This document shows, in pieces, positions 25,044 to 34,910 of a stretch of 64,000 bases of DNA. The DNA is taken from contig NC_057925.1 in assembly GCF_018873765.1 (NCBI RefSeq), positions 61,888,970-61,952,969 on the forward strand. Direction: 5' to 3'. This DNA is from Telopea speciosissima (lineage: Eukaryota; Streptophyta; Magnoliopsida; Proteales; Proteaceae). Under the pieces are notes generated by a model. It searched no databases. It was not told where the DNA came from and saw only the letters and a list, made by a program, of their open reading frames with translations. A program made the translations under genes and the position numbers. Each line of letters opens with the position of its first letter. Position 1 is the first letter of the stretch.

Positions 25044-25507
25044 ACTTTTTAAGTTCTTGCAACGAATTCATGGGAAATCATATGTGACATTTATGGTGAG
25101 GAAGCTGATCCCTGTGGTGGGTAATGTCGTCTGTGAGTCTAATAATATTATTGGAATGGAAGAAGAGACAGCTGAGCTTGTCGCAGGAGAAGTGGATGTA
25201 ATCATTAACTTAGCGGCCAATACTACCTTTGATGAAAGGTTTTATTTGAAACTGCTTTAATTTAATCGGTCTTGATGATCCATACATGAATATTATCTTT
25301 CTTGTCATTATAGAACACGTAATTTGAATTATATCCTTAAAAATTTTCAGGTATGATGTTGCTCTGAATATAAGCACAAGAGGACCTTCTCGACTTATGA
25401 GCTTTGCCAAGAGGTGTAAGAAACTCAAACTCTTCCTACAAGTGTCAACTGGTAAGTAAAAAACACTCCAAACTAGCATCTATCCCTTCCCCTCCCCATA
25501 ATCAAGG

Positions 25508-25664
25508 TCAAATAGGGTCATCCTGGCCTAACCCTAAGGGCAGGTCAGGTTGGATTTTTCAGGCCTTCAGTTAGGATTGGGCCAGGCATGGGCCCAGCTA
25601 TAGGGACTCAAGGTTTGGCTGGGGTTTTAAAAAGCCTAACCCAACCCGACCCTGTTGCAGCCCT
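25508..25664. mobile_element. Probable hAT-like MITE with 8 bp duplication
   Basis: AATCAAGG occurs at 25500-25507 and 25665-25672 on either side. The right end inverted reads GGGCTGCAACAGGGTCGGG, a common form for this MITE type; the left end is less similar. A related, less well bounded stretch rich in GGGTTGGGCTTG-like words follows at about 25740-25960. Confidence 0.45.
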
Positions 25665-25964
25665 AATCAAGGTTGTTTCATTCTGACCAATTGGTCATGG
25701 GTTCGAATCTGGAAACAATCTTTTTGTGAAAAATGTCTTTTTTTTATAACATGGGCTTTGTTAGTTCAACAACTCAATGGGCTAAGATATTCAAGGCCTG
25801 ATTGAGCTTGGGAAAACCTTGCCAAGGTCGGATTGGGTTGAGGGTATGCTTGGCCCTGGCAGGGCCGGGTTGGGCTTGAGTATAGGTTAAGGCTCCTAAA
25901 GTTGGACTAGGGTTTAGAGCAAGCCTGGCCCGTTGACAACCTTATTCAGAGTTGCCTTACCAAT

Positions 25965-26281
25965 TCAAACACTTTCCCTCCTTCCAAACATGAATTTTTT
26001 TACCAAAAAAAAAAAAAACATGAATTTTATAATTTGAAAATTTTCACTTCAAAAAATTTGACAAGTAAAATTTTACTGCATATTGAAAAGTGTTCCAATG
26101 TTTGTTTAGTGATGAAAAAAGGCATTAAAAAAAAATTTGAACATATAAAATTTACTGAGGAAAATTTTCCAAGTAAAATATTACACCGAAACAAACAGAA
26201 ATAAAAGATCCAAACTGAATTTTAAGCCTTTACTTATGGGATCATTGCAGTTCGGTGGGTGAAACATAAAAAAGAAGATTT
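25965..26281. other. Spacer; inverted copy of DNA downstream of the second tRNA-Gly
   Basis: Bases 26235-26275 read on the minus strand (TTTCACCCACCGAACTGCAATGATCC-like) match 51322-51350. The duplication that carried the tRNA therefore includes its flanks, in opposite orientation. No coding gene. Confidence 0.5.
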
Positions 26282-26353
26282 TGCGTCTGCCGGGAGTCGA
26301 ACCCGGGTCTATTGCTTGGAAGGCAATTATCCTAACCGTTGGACTACAAACGC
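26282..26353 (-). tRNA. trnG-UCC: tRNA-Gly(UCC), copy 1
   Basis: A 72-base gene including the discriminator A. Acceptor GCGTTTG pairs with CAGACGC; the D arm, a five-pair anticodon stem ATTGC/GCAAT around CTTCCAA (anticodon TCC), and a T arm with GGTTCGA loop all fold. The internal B box GGTTCGACTC is intact. A T6 run follows downstream on the minus strand (Pol III stop). The mature part is identical to the copies at 51230 and 62519. CCA is not encoded, as expected for a nuclear gene. Confidence 0.95.
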
Positions 26354-26399
26354 TTGTTGGAACAATTAGGAAAAGCAGTAAAGTAATCAAAATTAGCTA

Positions 26400-26480
26400 A
26401 AATGTTTTCCTTCAAATGATGTGAGTTCCTTCAAATGATGTGAGCCGTTAATAACCGATTTCCATGAAACGAAACAAAGT
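26400..26480 (-). repeat. Upstream flank of tRNA-Gly copy 1, shared with copy 2
   Basis: On the minus strand this reads TTTCATGGAAATCGGTTATT then AACGGCTCACATCATTTGA, matching 51134-51171 upstream of copy 2. The word CTTCAAATGATGTGAG is doubled here. The same words occur in the 3' flank of the reductase genes. Confidence 0.6.
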
Positions 26481-26736
26481 ATAGGGGAGGGAGAATCTTT
26501 CATGCCATACAAATCACATGGTGAAAATTAATTTCGTCAACAACGGGCCAACATGTCAGAGAGAGCCCATATGGTTAGGCTGTAAAAGCACGTGGAAAAG
26601 CATTTCCACACTGTCTGTGTGGGTTTCTATGTCCCTTCAGATGTTCCAATCAAATGGAGCTCGATCTGATTATGTTAAAAGAAAAAACAAAATATCAGAT
26701 ACTGTAGTTTCATTTATGTATGAACATGTGAAAGAA

Positions 26737-26890
26737 AGAGCGCAAGTCTTGGTTTGTGTGTAGTCATTTCACTACTAGTCAGGCTTAGTTCAAGGATGTC
26801 CACCGACACCTACAACATGACAATATACTATTGATCAAGAAGGACAGTGTGATAATGAAATGCGAACAACTTGTATGATCAAGTTGGTAA
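26737..26890. repeat. Copy of a dispersed segment also at 17283-17520
   Basis: Collinear words with 17283-17520 (GCAAGTCTTGGTT; ACACCTACAACATGACA; TAATGAAATGCGAACAAC). It lacks the local AATAAT expansion of the other copy. Confidence 0.55.
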
Positions 26891-27715
26891 AACTCCTCTG
26901 GATCATAAATTCAATACTGTTTCGATATGGAAAAATAGAATCTCTCTAGTATGATACAATATGATATCGGTTTCTAAAACAAAATCGTTGGTGTGTATCG
27001 ATACCATATTGAATTCCTTATACCGTACTGAATTTGTATTAAATTGAGGTTAAAGTGTATAATCAAAGTATCAAACCCACAAAATCAAAACCCTAAGTTT
27101 TTATTCTTAATTTTGTTTTGAAATATATATTTTTAAAATTTACAATGAAATTATTGCTAACTCTTCTCTTTTTCTACATCTCAATTTACAATTCTTGTAA
27201 TCAGTGACCTTTCTTCTCGGTTGATATTCTTTAAGAAGAGCTTGGTTCAAACTCCTTAATCTATGGTGTCCACAACTCCGAGTAGATATAATAAATTAAT
27301 CAAAATCACATGAGGCAAGTGTTCATGCTCTTTCATCTTCCATACCGAATCGGTACAATATTGATATTAAAAATATAATTTGTATTCAATACGGTACAAT
27401 TTCGTTATCTATTTTCTATCTTTTGTACCGCATCAGATTCCCGATACTGTATCAATTGACATAACATATGGTCTTAACAAGGTTTGCCTTATCTAGTTTT
27501 AAAGGTAAAAGGACAAGGAAATAAAGGATGAGACCGAAATGATCTTCCCCTCTGTTAAGATATTAGAGGAGTCTGGTGTAACTTAGGTTAATGGAATCTC
27601 ATGTAAATATTATGTTTTATAAGGGTTGTATTTTATCATTATTCAATATATAAACACATCATACGTGTAGGGTCATAGTCTATAATAGTCTATAGTGGAG
27701 CCTCTAGTCCAAAGG

Positions 27716-27718
<3 letters not shown>
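26891..27718. other. Intergenic, no gene seen
   Basis: AT-rich, with scattered TATCGATACC- and GGTACAATA-like words typical of decayed MITEs. No bounded element was assigned. Confidence 0.4.

Positions 27719-27772
<54 letters not shown>
27719..27772. repeat. (GA)n microsatellite
   Basis: About 26 uninterrupted GA units. Confidence 0.95.
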
Positions 27773-27777
<5 letters not shown>

Positions 27778-28523
27778 TTTTCAACTAACGCATCACACTT
27801 TGTATGAATTTTCCAAAGATGTCTTGGCATTTAAGAACACTTGGGGCCAACCAACCAACCAAGTAGAGCCCCTCATTGATGGAATTGGGTTTTGGCATGA
27901 GGAAATCTCTTTTAAAGGTGGGGCCCCATTGAGTCCCCATTGAGTTGTTAAATAGAGCACCAACACAGTGGAAGCTGTCACTGCAGAGCATTGGTAGCTC
28001 CGGAGTGTGAATGTGCTTTGCTTTCTTACCTGCTTCTGCTGCAAACTTTGAATGCCAAGTTCATCCAATAATACTATTCAGAATCTAACCTAATTAGATA
28101 TTGTTGGAATTTTATTTGTTTTTAAAATTAAAGATTTAAAATATGTTTTTATTGAGTGTGTTAGAGGGTTGAGTCTTTTCCTAATAGAACTCTTAAATAG
28201 CCTATGGGTACCTATTGAAAGACTTGTTTGAGTGGTTAACAAACAAGTCTTATAGTAAAAGACATGTTTTGGAGCGTATCTTTTGAAGACATCCCTTAGT
28301 GCTGTCTCTTCCTCTCTTATATAGAAAGAAGAGGTCTTACTCATTCTCTAACAATTATTTTTGAAAACATCTTTAGAAGCAATTTTAGTTTATGTTTTCT
28401 TTCCCATCGTAGTTTATCAATGTCGATGAGTTAGTGAATATAGCCTAAGGCCTACAACGTGGAATGCTTTTAGTTGGCATTGATAGAAGGTCTTTCTAGG
28501 GAGATGATTGTTGCAATTCTTAG
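27773..28523. other. Spacer holding a dispersed repeat (28104-28440)
   Basis: No gene seen. 28104-28440 resembles 59975-60310 (shared GATTTAAAATATG, TATTGAAAGAC.TGTTTGA, CTTTTGA.GACA), perhaps fragments of an LTR beginning TGTTGGAATT. The copia element interrupts this neighbourhood at 28529. Confidence 0.4.
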
Positions 28524-28528
28524 ACTAG

Positions 28529-28861
28529 TGTTAGTGAGAATGGTAATCCTTAACTTTATTCATAATGCCATAAGTTGTATTTATACAAGCTATGCAATCT
28601 AATGCAAGAAAGGTAACCCAATATTGGGTGATACAGAAGATGGAAACTCAATATTACATCACTGAAGTGGAAGGTGTAAAATGGAAACCAACTCATAAGG
28701 AAAGAACACAATGTCACCCATCCGATTGTGTTACCAAATCCATATCATATGTGAAGCATAATGACTCTCATCCGATTGTGTTGCCAAGTATAACTAATAT
28801 CCATATCACATGTGATGGAAATCCGAGAAAGGAAAGTGCTCAATGGATCTTTCTCTCAATA
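28529..28861 (-). repeat. 3' LTR of the copia element
   Basis: 333 bp, nearly identical to 33199-33531. In element orientation it starts TATTGAGAG and ends CTAACA beside the target duplication. Confidence 0.9.
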
Positions 28862-31800
28862 CACCCCCTCAAGGTGGAGGTTCGGGTGACCGAATCTTCA
28901 GCTTGTCCCTTATTGTTTCAAATCTGGAATGGGCCAAAGGTTTTTTCAATGTGTTAGCCAGCTGATCATGAGATGAAATGAATTGCACCTGCAGTTGTTT
29001 CTTGGCCACCCGATCTCGAACGAAATGAAAATCGACCTCAACATGTTTAGTTCGGGCGTGAAAGACTGGGTTGGCTGATAGATAGGTTGCCCCAAGATTA
29101 TCACACCATAGGATCGGTGGGCCTTATAGGCTATAGCCCAGCTCGAGTAATAGTGATTCGAGCCATATCAATTCAGTCGATGCATCTGCAAGTGCTTTGT
29201 ATTCGGCCTCAGTAGAAGAGCGTGTCATAGTACGCTACTTCCTAGAGACCCCAGATACAAGATTAGGGCCAAGGAAAATTGCAAATCCCCCAGTCGATTT
29301 TCTATCAGACCCATCTCCAGCCCAATCTGCATCAGTGAAGGCCTGGAGAGAGCTGGAGGGGGATCTCTCAATAAGTAATCCAACTATCAATGTGCTCTTC
29401 AGATACCGAATAATTCTTTTCACCAATTGCCAGTGCTCTTCTAGTGGTGCATGCATAAATTAGCAAGCTCTATTAACTGCAAAGGAAACATCTGGCCGTG
29501 TAAGTGTAACATATTGCAATGCACCCACCACTGAACGATATTGTGTGGGATCGGACAGTGGTGCACCCCCTGAATCCAAAAGTTTGGTAGTGGATGCCAT
29601 TGGAGTTCGAACCGGCTTTCAATTTGCCATCCCTGTCCTTTGTAAGAGGTCTGAAATATACCTTGATTGGGACAAGAGAATGCCCTTAGGATGGCGATTA
29701 ACCTCAATACCTAGGAAGAAATGCAGCTCTCCAAGGTCTTTAATGGAGAACTCATTGGAAAGCTGATGTAGAAGGCTGGAGATCATATGGGAGTCACTAC
29801 CAGTGACAATAATATCATCCACATAAATTAATACATAGCAAATGTGTGCACCCGAACGGCTGATGAATAGAGACGTGTCCGTCTTAGAACCAATAAAGCC
29901 CAAACCAATAAGGAACTCAGAAAGCCGACGAAACCAGGCACGTGGGGCCTGTTTTAACCCATATAGTGATTTGTGGAGTTTACACACATGGTTTGGAAAT
30001 GATGGATCCACAAAACCCTGTGGCTGAGACATATAGATTTCTTCATCTAAGGACCTATGAAGGAACGCATTCTGGACGTCCAATTGCCTCATGGGCCAGC
30101 CCTGAGATACAACAATGGATAGAACACAACGTATTGTCGTGGGCTTGACCACGGGGCTAAAAGTTTCACTGTAATCCAGCCCATGTTGCTGGTGGAACCC
30201 CTTTGCCACGAGACGCGCCTTATAACGCTCAAGTGTACCATCAGCCTTCCTCTTTACTCTGTATACCTATTTGTTTCCAATAAGGTTCATGGAATTGGTG
30301 CGTGGTACAAGAGACCAGGTACCATTGCGAAGTAATGCATTAAATTCTTCGGCCATGGCTGTGCGCCATTCAGGTAGCTTATTGGCTTGTGAGAAGCAAG
30401 TTGGCTCAGTAAGTGCTGTAGTGGATACAAGTGCCCGGGGTTGGTGGTGATGAGATTGAAGCCTCATAGGGTGCAACGGTCGGGTTGGTGGTTCGGGTTG
30501 TGGTGTAGAGTGGGCTTGGGTGTGGCGGGTTGGGTTGAGGTGTATATGTCACTAATGGAGCGGGTTTTTAAAGGTGGAGATGGCGGAGTGTTGGCCATAG
30601 GAGGTGAAGGCTGTGGTGATGGGGAAATAGGGTTATCGTGCACAGGTGATGAAGCGGGTGACAGTATAGGAGTGCCTTGGTTGACCGATTGCACAGGTAG
30701 GGATGGTGGAACAGTTGGTGGTGAAAGAGGTGATGATGCCCAAGGTGATGACGGTGGTGGTGATGAAGGACACACAGTTGTAGTAGGTGTGGTGGAGAAA
30801 GGAAACAATGTTTCATCAAAGCGAACATGTCGCGCAATGATCAGCTTATGAGATTGCAAGTCAAGACATCTATAGTCCATGTGTGAAGGGCGGTAACCAA
30901 GAAAAACACATGCTGCGGACCGGTAATCCATTTTATGGCGATTATATGGCCTTAAGTAGGGATAGCAAAGACATCCAAACACTTTTAGAAAACTGTAATC
31001 TGGCAATTTGTGAAATACCAGTTGGAATGGAGATATCCCAAAAGACACAGAGGATGGCATACGATTGATTAAAAAAATGGCTGTGTCAAAAGCAAAGTGC
31101 CAGTATTTCTGTGGCACAGATCCATGAGTAAGAAGGGAGAGACCCGTTTCAACAATGTGTCGATGGCGTCTCTCAACTGCTCCTTGTTGCTCATGGGTGT
31201 GTGGCGCAGAAAGCCTATGAATAATGCCCAATTTTGAGAAATATGAGGGGAGAGATCGGAATTCGCCGCCCCAATCGGACTGTAGGGCTTTGATTTTCCT
31301 ACTAAACAACCTTTCCACTAGTGCCTGAAATTGAGAAAAAATTACAAATACGTCCAATTTTTGGACTAGTGGATAAAACCAGATGAACTTTGTGTGGTCA
31401 TCCACAAATATCACATAGTACCGATGATGAGAAATAGAGGGAACGGGCGCAGGCCCCCAAACATCCGTATAAATAAGATCAAGAGGAAATAAACTGGTAC
31501 TACTGGTAGTGTATAAAGTTAAACGACTGGACTTGCCAAGTTGACAAGCCTTACACAAAGAACTAAACCAAAAATTAGTAGATGGTAGATTATTTAGTTT
31601 AATCATATTTTTAAGGAGATTTTCATTCGGATGTCCAAGACGATGGTGCCAGATTTCAAAGGAATTGCGAACAACACTGTGAACAGATGGAGAAGGTGAA
31701 GGATGAAGCTCATATAGGCCATCTTTACTAGGTCCGGAAAGCAGTGTTGCCTTGGTTACTTGGTCCTTCACAAGGAAATGAGAAGGGTGAAACTCAAAGA

Positions 31801-33198
31801 AAACATTATTATCTCTAGAAAACTTTTGCACAGATAAAAGAGACTTAGACAAGGATGGAACGTGCAAAATATTATGTAAAAAAAAGGAACGAGAATTTAA
31901 AGAAGGAAAAGAGGATGAACCAATGTGGGAGATCTGTATCCCCTTACCATTACCAATGTGCAATTGGTCAGAACCAGTGTACTCATCATACTAGGAAAGT
32001 GACTGGATATCTGGGGTAACATAATGGGAGGCACCTGTATCAGGGTACCAGGTTAATTGAGATGATGGATGTGGAGTGGGTAGTATGGGTGGATTAGGAT
32101 TTGGGTAAGAGGGAAAGTGGGTGGTCGGGTTAGGGTAGGTGTGATGGGCAGTGGGCATGGTGTTGGGTGGGTAAGGGTAGGTAGGTGAGGATGTAAAACC
32201 AGCCTAGGGTCTGTAGAAACACCTGTTAGTGGAATGGTTGGTGTGTCTACATATGGAACACCAAAATCTGCCATAGCTTGTAGGGGCACCACGACCGCGA
32301 CCACCACGTCCTCCACGACCCACCTTCCTCCACAACCACCACGGTTTGGTGGAGAGGAGACAGAGGGGTTGGAGGTGGTAGTTCTCTGAACATTATTTGC
32401 TGTGATTGGACTAGTAGAGGCAGCAGTGTCTATCATTGTCAACTTTTTAAGAGAGGAGCCATGTAAGAATTCATGACTCAGTAACATTGCATGCAAGTCA
32501 TCGTAGTTGATGGGATCTGTCCGAGTAAGTAAAGAGGACACCATAGTTTTGAACTCGGGTTTAAGGCCCCTATAAATATGAAGATTGAAAGCACCTGGGC
32601 GTAAGGGATGGCCTGCAGCAGAGAGTTCATTAGCAATGCATTTGGCATGTTGTAAGAAAGCGGACACAAACTCATCGGCCTTTTGTTCTAAATCAGTTAA
32701 TGCCATATTTAGGGACATCAATCGGCTCTCACTAGGAGAGGAGAAAGCCGTTGTCAAAGTGGACCAGATAGCACGACTGGTCTTCTTACCAACCACTAAT
32801 GGGAATACCTCTTCAGAGAGAGAGGAAACAATAATGCTTTGACTAAGGGAATCTTGCCTGCGCTAGGCCGCAGCTTCAGTTGGATCAGATGGACATGGGA
32901 TTGATCCATCGATGTAGCCAGATAAGTTTTGGCCATCCAGAAATGGTTCCACCTGCATCTGCCAAAATATGAAGTTGTTGGAAGTGAGTTTAATTGAGAT
33001 ATAATGGTGTGCATGGCTTAAAGAGGGAGGGGATATAGTGGTGGATAGAGGAAGAGGGCCAATGGATTCATGAGAGGGAGTAAGAGGGCTGCCATCGGCA
33101 GTGTTATCTTGTTCTCCAGCCATGAGAAGAAGAAGAAATGAAAAAAAAAGAGAGGAAGAAATGCTAGCTCGATGGAGCTTTTCTGGCTCTAGATACCA

Positions 33199-33531
33199 CG
33201 TTAGTGAGAATGGTAATCCTTAACTTTATTCATAATGCCATAAGTTGTATTTATACAAGCTATGCAATCTAATGCAAGAAAGGTAACCCAATATTGGGTG
33301 ATACAGAAGATGGAAACTCAATATTACATCACTGAAGTGGAAGGTGTAAAATGGAAACCAACTCATAAGGAAAGAACACAATGTCACCCATCCGATTGTG
33401 TTACCAAATCCATATCATATGTGAAGCATAATGACTCTCATCCAATTGTGTTGCCAAGTATAACTAATATCCATATCACATGTGATGGACATCCGAGAAA
33501 GGAAAGTGCTCAATGGATCTTTCTCTCAATA
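33199..33531 (-). repeat. 5' LTR of the copia element
   Basis: 333 bp. Three differences from the 3' LTR. The primer-binding site lies just inside it. Confidence 0.9.
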
Positions 33532-33654
33532 ACTAGAAAGGTTTATGTTGCAGGTAGGAGAAGGAGAAGATGGCCAGGCATGTTCATTTGTTGTTTAGGT
33601 CAAATGACAATTTTTACCCCTATCTTGAAATGTTACAGTGAATAAATGAAGGAA

Positions 33655-33719
33655 TAATATAAAGGGACAATTTTTTAGATCTACTAGATAAGAACGGAAA
33701 TTACAAAATAAGTAAGTTT
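33655..33719. repeat. Left piece of a dispersed repeat interrupted by a LINE tail
   Basis: 33655-33719 (AGATCTACTAGATAAGAA; ACAAAATAAG) plus 34030-34140 (TTTACATC.ACTA; AAAAGATTTACT) together match the uninterrupted stretch 38650-38830. The latter shows what the site looked like before the LINE tail arrived. Confidence 0.5.
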
Positions 33720-34031
33720 CAAATTCATAGAGATTTGGTGTCTTATCTCTAACGTGGGTTATGTTACCCACCACTAGAAGTAAAACCTGTAGTGGATGAT
33801 ATTCTCCATTTGTCGGCCTATTTTACTTATTGGTCGTTTACATATGTTCCAAGGGAGGTTAATAGTGTAGTTGACTCCTTGGCGAGGAAGGTGTTGTTGG
33901 TAACGTGCACAACAGTCTGGCCAAATTTCGATCCATGCATCCAGTAGTTATGTTCAACTTCATTCATGTGTAATTCACGCTGATCTTTATAAAGTTTTTT
34001 AATATTTCTATCCCCAAAAAAAAATAAATAA
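33720..34031 (+). mobile_element. LINE 3' fragment (RNase H end and tail)
   Basis: Encodes VPREVNSVVDSLARK, the end of a plant LINE RNase H-like domain, followed by a tail shared with 16655-16794 and a poly-A (34017-34031). Confidence 0.65.
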
Positions 34032-34189
34032 ATGGTTTACATCCACTACTTTCTATTTTGAAAAGATTTACTCAATCCCCAAAGTTAAGTTAATACTCAT
34101 GCCACACAAGAATAAAATAAAAATAAACTTTCAAAATTGTTCCAAAAATTTGTTTTGAACTTTTAAATCGCAATGGAAAAAATAGGAGG

Positions 34190-34560
34190 TTTACAATGGT
34201 GTATAAGATATGGATGGAGAGAAATGCACGGGTCTTTAAACAGAAGCGCAACCCACCAAATGTGGTGCTTCATGCTACATTATCAGTCTGTCGTGCTCGG
34301 TTCTTAGATATGGAGAAATGTGTACCAGACACAGCTCCTAATGGAACCTTCTTTAAACGGTGGACCATTAGTGTGGCTCTTGTAAACTTGAGAGCAACAT
34401 CTCATACTTGGCCTTACCTGCCCCCGTTCGTGATGAGGAGGGGGGGGGGGGCTATAGGGCTCTGGGATAAGACGCAACTGGGCACGTGCTTTTCAAAGTA
34501 GTTGCTGGTGTAAGGGTTAGTTGCATTCTACGCCTTGAGCTCATGGCCATCAAGTCTAGC
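34190..34560 (+). mobile_element. LINE ORF2 fragment
   Basis: VYKIWMERNARVFKQK and the downstream LRLELMAIKSSKR-like stretch are typical of the region between zf-RVT and RNase H in plant LINEs. It contains a G10 run (34441-34450). No start, stop or ends remain. Confidence 0.6.
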
Positions 34561-34910
34561 AAACGGTAAAGTAATGATCATGATGGTGTTAATGGTGGGT
34601 GGCAGTGGTGGTGGTGGTAGTATTGGGTATCTACATTATAAAAGAAAATGATGATTTGGGGAAGATGAGGATATTTTGGTCTTTTCAAATTTTAGCAAAT
34701 AGGTCAGGGTAATTAGGTCTTTTCAAATTTTAAAAAAGATAGAAGAAAAGGTAGTTTGGTCATTTTTTAGCATTTAACGCCTAGTGTGGACTTAAATGAC
34801 TTTAGGTGGAAAAGGAAAAGTAGAGATGGTACATGGAATTTTCAGGAGGTGCGTGTCAATTTGTCATAACCTTAAGGGGGCATGAGAAATATTGGGTGCA
34901 TTTTAGGGGT
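34561..34910. other. Intergenic, no gene seen
   Basis: A GTGGTGGTGG microsatellite-like patch near 34600, then AT-rich DNA. No gene. Confidence 0.4.

Larger units (their letters stand above)
20814..25451 (+). pseudogene. MS2-type fatty acyl reductase pseudogene, exons 1-4
   Basis: This is the 5' half of a reductase gene nearly collinear with the intact copy at 45487. Exon 1 counterpart 20814-21196, exon 2 21508-21611, rest of exon 3 to 25238, exon 4 25351-25451. Exon 1 has an in-frame TAG at 20937-20939 and lost the acidic Asp tract. The donor after the conserved LAK codons reads AAAGATATT instead of AAAGGTAATT. A LINE fills intron 2 and replaces the first bases of exon 3. Exons 2 and 4 keep the lengths of the intact gene (104 and 101 bases). 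Homology stops about 25475, just inside intron 4. The remaining exons 5-9 are at 40940-43039 with no overlap, so both parts are read as one gene torn apart. No product is expected. Confidence 0.85.
28529..33531 (-). mobile_element. Ty1/copia LTR retrotransposon (fossil, probably Ale/Retrofit lineage)
   Basis: About 5.0 kb, minus-strand oriented, with both LTRs (333 bp each) and a 5 bp target duplication ACTAG (28524-28528 and 33532-33536). A primer-binding site for initiator tRNA-Met (TGGTATC..GAGCC-like) follows the 5' LTR near 33181-33198, and a purine tract precedes the 3' LTR near 28862-28880. Parts, in element order: gag about 32.1-33.1 kb with a CCHC knuckle near 32.25 kb; GAG-pre-integrase and integrase about 30.9-31.8 kb; reverse transcriptase about 29.65-30.25 kb with the YVDD box; RNase H about 29.2-29.5 kb. 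The order INT before RT marks Ty1/copia. The coding region is broken (about half a dozen breaks). The LTRs differ at 3 of 333 sites, so the insertion is recent, well under about a million years at usual plant rates. Confidence 0.92.

Noticed and set aside
28592-28957. Open frame of 121 codons, with a twin at 33262-33645
   Set aside because: Both are the copia LTR read on the non-coding strand; repetition comes from the LTR pair, not from a gene family.
30441-30851. Gly-rich 136-codon frame on the + strand
   Set aside because: Antisense to the proline/serine-rich linker of the copia polyprotein; low-complexity mirror.
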